The notes under the pieces are model-generated. The model saw only the letters and a program-made list of their open reading frames with translations. It searched no databases and was not told the DNA's origin. A stretch of DNA of 64,000 nucleotides from Isoetes taiwanensis (Eukaryota > Streptophyta > Lycopodiopsida > Isoetales > Isoetaceae): contig JAJEKV010000065.1 of assembly GCA_021234155.1 (NCBI GenBank), positions 495,023 through 559,022 of the forward strand, in the 5' to 3' direction. How positions within the stretch are numbered: position 1 is the stretch's first letter; each line of letters opens with the position of its first letter. The translations under genes were made by a program, and so were the position numbers. This document shows, piece after piece, positions 47,456 through 58,143 of this stretch.

Positions 47456-47820
47456 GACGGCCATCAAAGAAGCAGACCCTCAAGCCGCCTCCATAAAAGC
47501 CTACTCCTCCAAAGAAGCCAAAAGCCAGGAAAGCAGGATTGAAGCTGTCACAAGCAATGAGGGAGATCCGGCAGTTTCATAGAGGTTATGGTCTTCTCAT
47601 CCCGCGAGCACCATTTGCCAGGCTCGTCAAAGAAGTAGTACAAGAATTCGACTCAAGCAAGAGGGTCACAGGCGAGATGCTGCTAGCCTTATAAGAAGCA
47701 ACTGAACAGTAGTTGGTGCAGCATTTTGAAGACTTGACAGTGTGCACCATACATGCCAAAAGAATGACCCTAATGACAAAGGACATGCAATTAGCTAGTT
47801 ATATTAAAGGAGAAAGATAA
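47456..47820 (+). pseudogene. Histone H3-like domain, best preserved copy (ORF1 3' end)
   Basis: One frame reads GRPSKK.TLKPP, then a lysine/proline tail (PTPPKKPKARKAG). The histone fold starts at 47557: [82 protein letters not shown], stop TAA 47818-47820. All H3 elements are in order and at H3 spacing: alpha-N, alpha-1, loop 1, long alpha-2, loop 2 with the IHAKR motif, alpha-3 and the GER end. By hand count about half of the 88 positions equal a plant H3. REI.xF and LLIP followed by PF, and TLM.KD, look more like plant CENH3, while FED and QLA look like canonical H3. Two in-frame stops lie in alpha-2; the first replaces the conserved Gln. Confidence 0.9.
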
Positions 47821-47966
47821 AGTCTTGTAAATAATAAATTTTGTGAATAAAAAGTTGTTTTGTGTAAATCATAAGTGCATAAATGTTGTTAATTAGGTCG
47901 AATTAGCAGTAATTGCCTTTTACTTTAGTCAAATTGGACATCTTATGGTCAATTAGTGAGAGGTTG

Positions 47967-48232
47967 CTCATGGTATGCGCCAGGACCCCGACCTAAAATT
48001 TAGGTCAGCCTCCCAGTGCACACCGTGAGTATTTCACACCAAAACTAATCCCAAACATCTCCAAATCGACCAAGTAAGGGGTCAATCTTGCATATCTCCA
48101 TGAGACCATCATGTTTTGACCCTTAGTTCATCCTGTTTAGATAAGTCTTGACCAATTAGGACCAAAATGCTCACGGTATGCGCCAGGACCTCAACCTAAA
48201 TTTTAGGTCGGCCTTCCAACGCACACCGTGAG
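47967..48232 (+). promoter_or_regulatory. Pair of inverted repeats upstream of ORF2 (47.5-kb fragment)
   Basis: Hairpins at 47967-48029 and 48170-48232 are 140 nt apart. The outer stem is CTCA(T/C)GGT / ACCGTGAG. The inner palindrome is gacctaaaatttaggtc in the first and cctaaattttagg in the second. The flanking text tatgcgcc...gcacacc allows extra pairs. Confidence 0.7.
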
Positions 48233-48426
48233 TCCTTTCAATATTTTCTCTTTCATGCCACCTCCAATTGACCTCAAATTTGTTGCAATAGGTTCATTAG
48301 GTAGTCTTAATCATGTTCAACCCTCAAACTAGCCTTCAATTCCTCATTTTGACCTCAAAATAGGTGAGAATTGCCCAACCCCAAGATTTTCCCAAGTCAT
48401 CCAAAAATTAGGGTTTTCCCTTTTCC

Positions 48427-48434
48427 TATAAATA
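48427..48434 (+). promoter_or_regulatory. TATA box before ORF2 (47.5-kb fragment)
   Basis: TATAAATA in ttcctataaataggcctc, 119 nt before the ORF2 ATG at 48546. Confidence 0.65.
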
Positions 48435-48545
48435 GGCCTCATATCTCACTTACCATCCTACAGATTTGCTCCCGACTTTTAGGCGATTTCCCTAACCCCT
48501 TAGGCGCTTCAGGAGCTATTTGATAGTCCCAGTCACTCAAGATCA

Positions 48546-48984
48546 ATGGCAACTGCGGACTTCAGGCGATGGTACAGTGCCAGTGCCCATGTAGCTGAGG
48601 CAAACATCAATGCCATTTTCCAAGTTTTCCAGAAGGAGATAGATGTCCAAGCCACCTTGCAGGCAACCCCATCCTATAGGGATGTCATGACCGAGTTCCA
48701 AGCTAGAGTAGGACCTTCCTTAGTTCAGCTTCCCCTTTGTACATGATATTTTGTTCCCAAGCGATCCCTCCAAGCAGCCTTGGGTGATGTCCCCAACATT
48801 GTCAAATATCTGAACAACAAGGTTGCTAGGTTGCCAAATTACATGGTCATGACAGCTAATAGGGCCAAGTACTTTTCCTACACCGCTGCCCGAGCCATCT
48901 TTCTTTCTCACTGTGCCCAGAACCCAATCAGGGAACCCTCTATCCCTGCCATTGATGTAGACCCCTTAGCCTCTTCAGCAAAAG
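48546..48984 (+). pseudogene. ORF2 N-terminal fragment (element family, unknown function)
   Basis: From ATG 48546 it reads MATADFRRWYSASAHVAEAN, INAIFQVFQKEIDVQATLQA, VMTEFQARVGPSLVQLPLC, one TGA at 48744-48746, then a one-base shift and RSLQAALGDVPNIVKYLNNK, VARLPNYMVMTANRAKYFSY, PLASSAKAA, where it leaves the element. Mostly helical with no recognised domain. It is the best copy of this part and corresponds to the broken N-termini at 35147 and 60083. It is interrupted, so it is not a functional gene here. Confidence 0.75.
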
Positions 48985-49236
48985 CTGCTAATAAAGGTAT
49001 TACAATTACATTGGATTAAAAAAGTACAGATCTTATCTTCTTATTAATGTACGTACATCAGTGTATAAAAAATCTTCTTTGCTATATTTCAGTATATTAA
49101 TTGTGCAACTTTGGAGGCATTTTTAGGAGATGCTTTCTCGTATGGAAAGGCAAGGAGCTTGAGCTTGAGCTTTTTACAGATCTAGTATAATGTAATTTAT
49201 TGAACCAATTCTTAAGAAAATGCAATTCTGTGGCAG

Positions 49237-50918
49237 GGAATCGTGTTATTGTGGGCATTTATGTTGGATTACCGTTTACTCGCTTGGTACCTTGTTATCT
49301 TTGCAAGTAATTTTTTTTCTTACAATAATGCATATTGACCTCTATCTTAACTCAAGATGGTGACTTTGACTTGGTTTGTTTTTCGTATTGTTTCTTATAT
49401 GCCTTCACCTTCATATAGTGGTCCGGTATGCCGTGAGCGTTGAACTTTGAGTTGTATATCAAACTTATCATGTTCGGCATGTATCTTTATTCTCATCATA
49501 ATTCCACTTATCATCTCCAAAGTGCAATACCTCGGATACCTCAAAAGCGGGCATGTTGCAATGGCTTGTGAAGGTGTGAGAGGTCATTCCTATTGAATGC
49601 CTCACATGCTTATTATGCTATTTGCATTAGTTGCTGCAGCCATAAATTTGCACGCGAGGTTATCTTTGGGAGGTTCTAATCACAGTATCAAATGATGCTT
49701 GAAGTGAGTTCTCCATGGGGTTATCTAATTAGAATATTAGTCAGTACTGCGTTTTATGTTGTGTGGTTCGTTTATGCTGTGTGGTTGTTCTTATTTTATT
49801 GGTCTTAAAAGTCGGTTAATTACGTCATTGCAGAAAACATTAGTGAACTTACACCACTGGAACTGGAGAATCATCTTGTTGATGGGAATGGAAATGTGTG
49901 TTGGCTAGTCAGGCTTGCCACTTTTCTATGTTATTAAGATGCATGCTACAATTGCTAAGTTAATGTTCTTTCATATGCTGTGTATATTCGATATGAAAGG
50001 CTAGACACCACAACAAGACTTTGCATTTGCTTCTTGTTGATTTTGTTTATTAATATAAGTTCTTTGGCTTTCATTACTTGAAAAGCAAACAGATCTGCTT
50101 AAAGGTCTAATTTCTTCGAAGAGGAAGTAAATCTATAATGAACATATACATAAAAACATGCTTGGAATGGTCGTAAATGAGATGCATTGGTGTGATGAAG
50201 TGGAGACTAAAGTTTTGAGGTCTTACAGGTGGAGTTCTCAACTGCATGGTCACCGCGCTGTGCTAGAATGAGGAGGCTCTTTGGAGAGCTTTCTGTGCGG
50301 TAGGTATTAGATTAAAATGTTGTTGTGAGTTTTCGCGCCTCCTATAAATCAAATGGGATAGAAATGGGATAGCAACAATAAGACACGTTTTCTTGTTCTT
50401 GCTTTGCAACTAAGTACAATATTGAAAAGAATTACCAATATTTTGCTTAGTTTTAGAGGCTTGGCATTGTAGAGACATCATGTTCCTGCAGATGTGCGGC
50501 CAACAAGTGCACAAACTATTTGTGCTATCCTCAAAGTTTTGGTTGTCACGTTAATGTTCCTAATAGTTTTTAATAGTTAGATATGCAGTGTGTAACAGTA
50601 GACTGTCAAGATAGAGTATGTTTTTGATATTTTCTGCAATTCTAGTAATGCACATAGTGTGTGTTCCTTATTTTTGGGAGAATTGAATTAAGTCGGTTTC
50701 CCAATGCAGCTGGAAAATATGGAATTAACTTTGATGGTGAGTCTCTTTTTATGAGCACTTTTTATCTTTTACTTGCTATTTCTGATGTGTATTATTCGGT
50801 ATTAACAGTGGTGGTAAGACAATTACCAACACTCATTTTTTTCAAAGGAGGAACTGAAATATCACGCCTTCCAGAACCAGATTATGATGGAACTATGCAG
50901 AAAACTAACTTTAATAAG
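49237..50918 (+). CDS. TMX2-like thioredoxin-related transmembrane protein, internal exons
   Basis: Exons with GT/AG borders: 49834-49907 (ENISELTPLELENHLVDGNG..CWL), 50229-50299 (VEFSTAWSPRCARMRRLFGE), 50681-50736 (IELSRFPNAAGKYGINFD) and 50809-50918 (VVVRQLPTLIFFKGGTEISR..). They join in phase (0, 2, 1) into one thioredoxin fold. The active-site region reads WSPRCAR, a non-CxxC site, as in TMX2-type proteins that lack the classic dithiol. RQLPTLI.F..G.E..R.P is the family's cis-Pro region. Candidate upstream exons at 49237-49306 (hydrophobic LLWAFMLDYRLLAWYLVIFA) and 49357-49425 (..PSYSGP) would give membrane segments, but their phases do not connect, so they are less certain. The first and last exons were not found. 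The 47.5-kb element fragment lies close upstream, perhaps within this gene's 5' part. Confidence 0.65.
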
Positions 50919-52394
50919 GTTTGCTTTCTTGCTCCAAGAAAACAAATAGAAAAGGGATGCTACAAAGTTATAACTTGGCAGTGCCCTTTTTGTGTCCGCC
51001 ATGCCACCATATTGAAAATCTAATTTTTGACACTTTGGTTTATGCCCTTATTTTCTTTTCCTTGGGGACGTATAGTGTCTATGGGTCTTTAGTCTATCAA
51101 CATTTAGCAAAAGCAGTAATTATTGAAAGGAACATTTGCATCTATATATCATATGTATTAGCAGTTGTTCCTTGGTTAGACTAGACTTATAAGACCCTGC
51201 AACGACAAACTGATGGTTACAAGTATCAGCCTGACAAAGAAGTGCACAGATGCCTAAGGTGATTGCATAAGTGTTCAATGGTTGCTCCTCTTTGGTTGGA
51301 AAGGAACTTGAGCATGTCATTGCAAATAATGGTGGGTAGGGGGGTTGATGGTAAGGGAGTGAATAAAGATATTGTGTAATACAAAACCTATAGTAAAGCA
51401 AGGGAAATCTGAGAGTCTTGTATGGAGGCTCATAACCATGATTCATATTGAGTTGAGAAGTCTTGAATAAGATCAGAGGAACTCAGCTTCAAGGACAGAT
51501 GATGTAGCAGACGAAAGGTTGTTATTTCTTTTAGTGCATATATGTTCTCCATTCGGTGAACTTCTAATAATGCATTTTTTTTTGCATAACATGATGCTTC
51601 TTATATATGAATTTCCGACACTACTTTGCCGAACTTGTGTTGTATCCAAGTTATTGCATGAATGCTTCGTTGTCACTTACCAAGGATAGGGAAACAATGG
51701 GGCTAACATTGAATGCTATTACGAAATTAATAAGCATGGGGGCCCATCTCTGGGTGTCTAGGCAATGCGCCAGACATCCAACAAATCTTACATCCATGTT
51801 CATTCCAAATAGTTCTCCGGCATGTTATGATTTTGTTGTATTCCATGTTTTGCTGAATAACTTGAACAGATGCTGGGAGGATGCTTTCAGGCCATATATG
51901 ACTGGTTGAATCATGGAGGACAAAAAGGAACATTGTAAATTACCAAAAAAATCACAAAAAAGCAAGCTCATGGGCACCTACATTGCAGTTTGAAGCATTG
52001 TTGTAGGAAAACCGTCCAGCAACTACATGGCAAGCTTGGCAACTCAGGTGGCGTTCAAAGACCTGAGATATGGTCCCGGGATGTATACTATCTTGCCTCG
52101 TCATGCATACACGCCATTCAGATTGGCGTGTGCGCTGCCGACGTCTAGCTAAGCAAGTAGCACCCTAGGGGCCAACTTGCAAGTGTGTGCACATTTATTC
52201 ATGTGTACACTTTAGCCCACTTAATTAAAAGGCAAATTGGGAGAAAGAAGAAAGGCAAATTGGGAGAGGAGTCGGATGATGAATCCGAACTGCTTACTCT
52301 TGTCGAGCAACTCACTAAGGATTTGAAGCAAGCAAGGCCGGAAATCAAAAAGAGCTGAAAAGAAGCAATCGGGATTCTTCAAAATGGGGTCTCA
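50919..52394. other. Downstream of the TMX2-like exons; no exon recognised
   Basis: The missing C-terminal exon(s) of the TMX2-like gene should lie here or be lost. The open frame at 51607-51909 resembles nothing known. The LINE begins at about 52200-52395. Confidence 0.4.
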
Positions 52395-52946
52395 GACTTG
52401 TCAAAAGGGCAAGGAGAAATTAAAGAAATGGTTACAGACTTGGAAGAATCAGATTCAGAAAATCCAGAGGATAACTTGACCCAGCCTGAGGAGATTGTCG
52501 CACAGATATCTTCAAAGATTGAGGCACAGGTATCCTCTTTATTCAATCAGGGGCAAGAGAGGCTGAAAGAACAAGAAGACCGCGTCTTGTGAGCAAAGAA
52601 CATACTAATTGCTAGACTTACGAGAAGGAAGAAGAAGACACACCAAACGATTGTTGAGAGCTTTTTTAATGATATCATGCATTTGGCATCGCCTGAAGTA
52701 AAGTATTGCAGAAGGATTGGTAAGAAAATGGATGGGAAACACAGTTCCACAGTTTAGAAGCAAGAAACAGAGTAATGAAGCATCGTAATCATTTGAAAGG
52801 TCACCAAATTTGGTTAAATGATGACTTGACAATCCAACAGCAAAGAGAAAGGAAAATTGCACTCCAAGAATTACGTAAATTGAAAGAAGAAGGCAAAAAT
52901 GCATACCTCATTGGAAACAGAGTGATTGTGCATAACAATCAATAGG
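52395..52946 (+). pseudogene. LINE ORF1 remnant
   Basis: Acidic, coiled-coil-like text (EIVAQISSKIEAQVSSLFNQ) ends at a stop at 52592. After stops and shifts, HLKGHQIWLNDDLTIQQQRE and ALQELRKLKEEGKNAYLIGN follow. WL.DDLT..Q...R is typical of the basic segment before plant LINE endonucleases. No intact frame remains. Confidence 0.6.
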
Positions 52947-52948
52947 AA

Positions 52949-53979
52949 TTGAAGACCCTCAACCTGTTGGCCTGGAACATACATGGTTTCTCTGAAACGA
53001 AGGTATTGGGTAACATGAATTGCTTTCGTGAATATGAAATTCTTCTTTTGACAGAGACTTGGGAGCATGAAACCAACAGACTTATTGACATCCCTGGCTT
53101 TACCTTATTGGAATCACGATGTAATGATCAAAATGGAAGCAGAAGAGGATGGGGAGGTATTGCCTGCTTTGCCAAACATGAAATCTGCAAGGTAATTAAG
53201 GTTGTTAAAAAATGTGAGCATAAGCAATTCTTATGGATCTGCTTGCATGATCGCATATATATATTGCATTGGTATACTATGCACCTCTTGAACCTTATCC
53301 AACACGCATTTATGATAATCCAGATCTAAATCCCCAAGACTCATTCTATGCATTATCAGCTGACATTTGCTACTTTCGGACCAAATGCCCGGTGTATATC
53401 ATAGGTGACATGAATGGGAGATTGGGAGACAAACAAGCTGTTATTCTTGCAGGAGAGGATAATCCTCTATGGCTGCAGGAGCGTACAGATATTGCTTATG
53501 GGCGGATATTCCGAGATGTGCATGGTATTAACCGCATGGGTGAGCATATACTAAACTTATGTGAAGCATTTGATATGATCATATACAATGGTACAGAAAC
53601 ATTTCCATCTTCCAGCAGTTTCACATGCTTTCAACCAAATGGTATGAGTGTTGTAGACTTTCTTCTTGGCAGCCCAGACAATATGCACTTTGTGACTAAA
53701 TTCCAAGTACTTGATCGATGTAGACTCGGACCATCGCAGGCTTCAAGGCTCGGTGAAGCCGCCAACTCCGATGCTTGCATAAGAGGTAAAACTCCTCCTA
53801 AACTCCGCTTATCATATAAGCTTGCAGAGGATTATGAAAAAAGTTTGACTGTTGCTATTGAGAAAGCTGAGTGGCCAGATAACTTTGATGATAAAGCTGA
53901 ACTCTTGAAGAAACTAATTCTTAATGCTGCGAAAGACACATTTGGCTCCATGCAATGCCCAAACAGGAACTATAAATAA
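52949..53979 (+). pseudogene. LINE apurinic-type endonuclease domain
   Basis: Two overlapping frames (52949-53329 and 53269-53979) form an exonuclease-endonuclease-phosphatase fold: LNLLAWNIHGFSETK (Asn of the start motif), EILLLTETWEH (catalytic Glu), GWGGIACFAKHE, YAPLEPYPTRIYDNPDLNPQ, IIGDMNGRLGDK (Asp/Asn pair) and SVVDFLLGSPD. The expected final SDH motif is partly preserved as RLGPSQ after a frame or substitution change. In LINEs it nicks the target DNA to prime reverse transcription. Confidence 0.85.
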
Positions 53980-56050
53980 AAAAAAGTGGTATGATGCAGA
54001 ATGTATAGCAGCTAAACGTGCTTTTCGTAGTGCTACTGACAAAGCTGCAGCAAGGAGAGCTTATAAGAACTTAATCAAAAGAAAGAAAAGGAAGTGGCTC
54101 AGGGAACACTATAAGAAAGTGATCGAGCAGATTGAGACGGATCCAAAAATGTTCTGGAAAAAGTTAAAGCCCCAAACAGGTATTGGAGATTTTACCCCAG
54201 ACTTGGTGCAATGGGTAAGTGAGCTCTATACAATTGCAGATTGCCAGCCTATGACACATATGGGTAATTGCAGTGTTCCCATCTTTCACCTCTCGGATGT
54301 CAAAGATGCTTTGAAAAGGATGGAGAATAATAAAGCAGCAGATACAAACGGGCTTAGCATTGAGTTGCTTAAATGGGGAGGCAATGCATTGTGTGAGAAA
54401 CTTGTAGAATTTGCAATTCTACACTGTTGACTGGCTGTTTTCCGACAGATTGGAGACTAAGTAGAGTAGTGCCAGTGCATAAAGCAGGAGACAAAGATGA
54501 CGTAAAGAATTACCGCACCATCCTAATCAGTAATGTGTTTGCAAAGGTGTTTGCATCTATGATTGAGAAAGCAATTGCAGAATGGGCGGACGAAAATGCA
54601 ATAAGGGCATATGGGCAAGCTGGGTTTAGATCTGATCACTCAACCATAGACCATTTGGTCGCATTGCGTGTAATCAGTGAAGGAGCAAAAGGGGTGAGAA
54701 ATAAAAGATTCCTTGCATTTATAGATCTAACCAAAGCTTTTGACAGAGTAGACAGAGGAGACCTTGCTGCTCGTTTGGAGATGCTTGATGTGCCTTTGGA
54801 GCTTAGACAAGCGGTGGCTTGCCTCTATGAGAGTGTCCTGATAGACCTTTCTTTTCCATTCAAGCATGACATGCACATTGCCAGCACAATAGGTGTGAAA
54901 CAGGGATGCCCCTGTTCTCCCACTCTTTTTGGTTTATATATTGACGAATTAGAAGGATGGCTGGAGAGGATGGGCGGCATGGGCGCTAGACTTGGCAAAT
55001 ACATCATTCAGATATTGCTTTTCGCAGATGATATCGTGCTTATATCAAAGACTGCAGCTGGACTCCAGCACCACTTAAATGTGTTACAGAATTTTTGCGA
55101 GCATAAGGGGATGACAATTAATGCTAGTAAATCCAAAATCATGATCCTGGGTACACGAAAAGCAGAAGTCTTCTCTGTCGGACAGACACCACTTGAGCAG
55201 GTATCTAATTATAAGTATCTAGGGATTGAAATATCTGATAATTATAATTGGAATATGGCTGCTGAAAAGCGTGCATCAGGGGGGCTTAGAGCTCTTTATA
55301 GCATGATACATATGTGCCGGGTTAACAATCTCTGGCACTGGGAGCTCAGAAGGCTACTATATGGCATTCAAGTTAAGACAGTTGTGCTTTATGGATGCCA
55401 GGTTTGGGCACCTGGGCTGGCGAAAAAAAGCTGGGAAAAAATTGAAAAGGTTCAGAAACGCTTCTTAATGACGGAGCTTGCTGCCAAGATCCAGACTCCA
55501 TACCATGTAATGCTTGCAGAGGCTGGAATGCTTCCTCTCGAGGTTGAAGCCCTTTGTCGAACAATTGCTTATGTGAACAGACTAAAAGCACTTCCTAATG
55601 ACAGGTTGCCATGCCAAGCTATGATGCATTCAGAATCCAAGGGCTGGTATAACTCAGTATACAAGTGGGCGGGCTATTTGGGAATGGGAGGGTCTTTTGG
55701 CCAACTCGATAAACTAAAAGATATTAGAGAGTATGTTATGCCCAAGTTCTTGGAGAAGATGTGGACCATTGATGAAACGGAAGTCAAAAAACACTTTTAT
55801 AAGACTGAAGTCAATCCGATGGACACATACAAGGAACAATCTTCCCTAGTGGTGGCAGATATTAGCGGTGAATAACCGGATGGTGATTTCTCAACTAAGA
55901 ATGGCTTCACACCATCTTCATGTTGAGACCGGTAGGTGGTATGATGTACCTAGATATGAGCGCTTATTGCCCAAGCTGCCTTGATCCAAAGGTTGAAACT
56001 GAATCCCATACATTTTTTAGAGTGCCACGCTTTTATGAAATATATCAAAG
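53980..56050 (+). pseudogene. LINE reverse transcriptase
   Basis: The linker frame 53924-54430 (KKWYDAECIAAKRAFRSATD ... KDALKRMENNKAADTNGL) runs into the 482-codon frame 54427-55875. RT blocks in order: VVPVHKAGDKDDVKNYRTI, GQAGFRSDHSTIDHLVALR, FLAFIDLTKAFDRVDRGDL (first catalytic Asp), GVKQGCPCSPTLFGLYIDEL, QILLFADDIVLIS (FADD catalytic pair), YKYLGIEIS. After 55875 another frame continues with RMASHHLHVETGRWYDVPRY and SYCPSCLDPKVETESHTFF-like text to about 56050, which includes a Cys/His C-terminal finger. The catalytic residues are intact, but the frame is not. Confidence 0.9.
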
Positions 56051-56268
56051 TATGCCCTAGAGTGTTCTACTTTGTTAGAACTTTTTATCTCTCCCACCAA
56101 ACCTTCTGAGTTCTTATTTGAAAGAAGTTTTGAAAGAGAGGAGTGAAATATTGGAATTATTTGTGAATATGAGTACTTTTGATGAGAATGGTGCCTTTGA
56201 TTAGCACCTCAAAAAAGTATTGACGATGTAATTTTCGCCATATGGGCCTGGGGGTCTAAAATGGCATG

Positions 56269-56304
56269 ATAATACATTATGATTATGATTATGATTATGA
56301 TTAA
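56269..56304 (+). repeat. LINE 3' microsatellite tail
   Basis: The tail reads tacattatgattatgattat and continues with further ttatga units. A short tandem-repeat tail after the ORF2 3' UTR is usual for several LINE clades. It marks the end of the LINE and the start of the element B LTR. Confidence 0.75.
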
Positions 56305-57590
56305 TATAGGCAAGTGGGCCACACCCATTTATCCCACATGCTCAAGGGTTAATGGAAGCCCTAGCCCCTAACTTATAGTCTATATAAGGCAACCCTAGCC
56401 CTAACTTTCCATTTTCATCCACAGCCTTCTAGAGCTCCATTTTGCTGGCCCCATGAGCCAATCTCGACTCCGAAGTGCATGCGGCAGCCTAGCTCATCAG
56501 CTTCTCTTTCTGGCTTCACCTTCAAGTAGTTCAGCAGCATGGAAGCGTTCAGGAGAGGAGGAGCAAGCCAGGGATCAGGTATTTTGCCAATTCAATAGTC
56601 TAAACCACCTCCCAGACATAGAGTAAGTAGGTTTAGCCTATTGATTTGCCCATAGCAAACCATCTAGACCTCTAGATATCAAGCCATAACTAAAGAACCT
56701 AACTCTGTGATTTAGATTAAATCTTATTCTTTAGTTCTTCTATGATGTGTATGGGATGATGATCTCTGTGGAATCATTGTATTGGGAAGGGGGGTAGAGA
56801 CCTTAAAAGCCTAGTAGTCTGATGCTCCTAGCTAGCCTCTTTAATGCACTATTAAATTCGCCTTTGTGTATAAGAACCAAACACGGGTTGTGGGTGGAGG
56901 GACTAGGGGCTTACAAGGAGGTTCATGTCGACTCTTGACCATTTCCCTCTGGTAGTAAAGCCTATCGGGGACTATAGTGCACTAGACCTAATGCTCTGCC
57001 ACTGCGTGAGGGCTTTACATGGGTTCGACACTCTTGGGGTGGTGTACACCTTCCATGGAGTTGGTCGCAGACGGGCGGTGGCCCTCTAGTCACCTTGAGT
57101 CGACATGCCCCCACCCGGGTGGGAGCAATCCCTACCGCCTCATCGGAATCGGGAGATGCAACCCAGAGTAGCCCCTCGGCTATGCATCCGGCGGGCTTCT
57201 GATCAAGTCCCAAGACTTTTCAACCTACTACGCAAAGTGTGCGGGGAGGAGGGGGATGGAGTGGACTACCCTAAGCCATGTTCTTATGCCGCCAAATCCA
57301 TTGCCATGAATTCTATGCGCCTGACCTCACGGAGACCCAAGCACCTGAGTCCTCTTCCGTGAGTCCGAGCCTTGGGTAGGATCTCCATATGTGATGTACC
57401 GATCTGTCTATCTATGCAGATATGTGGTGAGCCATCCTTCGTGATGGTCATGTGATGTTGATGTATGTGCTACCGACATGTCCATTACTCTTCAAGCTTC
57501 CAGACTAGGTAGGCCCCGAGGGAGACAGGGGTAAAATGACCCCTTCATTCTTCCCACCGGAACTCTTCAAGGTTGCATTTTTTTGTGATA
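56305..57590 (+). repeat. 5' LTR of element B
   Basis: Aligns with the 3' LTR of element A (minus strand, 27960-29345) through shared blocks such as gggaaggggggtagagacc, aaagcctatcgggga, gggagatgcaaccca, ggatggagtggactaccc and cttgggtaggat. A tatataagg TATA-like sequence lies at about 56382. Neither exact ends nor a primer-binding site could be fixed. Confidence 0.7.
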
Positions 57591-57656
57591 TGCGTGGAGG
57601 TTGAAAACCAAGTAAACTAAAAAATTGAACTAAATCTTGACCTAAGCATAAAAATG

Positions 57657-57935
57657 CTCATGGTATGCTTGAGCACCAACCTAAATTCTAGGTTGAGCCC
57701 CAAAGACACCATGAGTGGCCGCCATAATCACCTTGAAACATGATGAATCTTAACAAGATAACATGCTAGATCGAAGTTTTAAGGTAAGAATTAGTTAGAT
57801 GTGCATATCACACCCCTAGGAATATGTCTAGAAGTTGTATATTTTTTAGTCAAAATGCAAAACTACTCATAAAGGTATCTTGAGCCCCCGATCTAAATAT
57901 TAGATCAGCCTCAGCCCCCTATTACCACCGGTGAG
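57657..57935 (+). promoter_or_regulatory. Pair of inverted repeats upstream of ORF1 (element B)
   Basis: Hairpins at 57657-57715 (CTCATGGT ... ACCATGAG, inner aacctaaattctaggtt) and 57865-57935 (outer CTCA/TGAG and GGTA/TACC, inner gatctaaatattagatc) are 149 nt apart. The arrangement repeats the pair found upstream of ORF2. The first pair's outer stem carries a matched change (CATGGT/ACCATG against CACGGT/ACCGTG). Confidence 0.7.
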
Positions 57936-58038
57936 TAAAATTGCTTAAAAAACTAAATCAAAGTACATGTTTTAGGTTAATAGGTGCTTTGTCACATGGA
58001 AATGAGTAACTTAGAATTTGACCTAAAATTGCCTAAAC

Positions 58039-58046
58039 TATAAATA
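58039..58046 (+). promoter_or_regulatory. TATA box before ORF1 (element B)
   Basis: TATAAATA in aaactataaatagaccc, 105 nt before the ORF1 ATG at 58144 and 104 nt after the second hairpin. Confidence 0.6.
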
Positions 58047-58143
58047 GACCCAAACCCCTCTCATTTTGTAGACTTCTTGTCCGTGGTTAGCTCCGCACTC
58101 CGAGGCAATTTTTGCCCAACCTCTGATTGACGTGAAGTAAGAC

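Larger units (their letters stand above)
47456..48984 (+). mobile_element. Fragment of the element B family (H3 fold, spacer, start of ORF2)
   Basis: Nearly identical to 58997-60515 in element B, starting in ORF1 at cggccatcaaagaag and ending in ORF2 at ctagcctcttcagc. The DNA on either side is unrelated to the element. It has neither LTR nor gag/pol, so it is a truncated or recombined copy. In places it is better preserved than element B: the ORF2 N-terminus is almost open here. Confidence 0.9.
52395..56304 (+). mobile_element. Non-LTR retrotransposon (LINE), 5'-degraded
   Basis: An ORF1 remnant is followed by an AP-type endonuclease and reverse transcriptase. The copy ends in a (ATTATG)n-type tail at about 56269-56304 directly against the LTR of element B. 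Stops and frame changes occur at 52592, about 53270-53325, about 53960 and 54430, so this copy is dead. The clade is uncertain; GVKQGCP.SPTLFGLYIDELE is not the usual plant L1 wording. Confidence 0.85.

Noticed and set aside
47689-47704. Stops in the H3 fold explained by U-to-C RNA editing
   Set aside because: That editing is known for organellar transcripts of some non-seed plants, and this is nuclear DNA; C-to-T decay is simpler.
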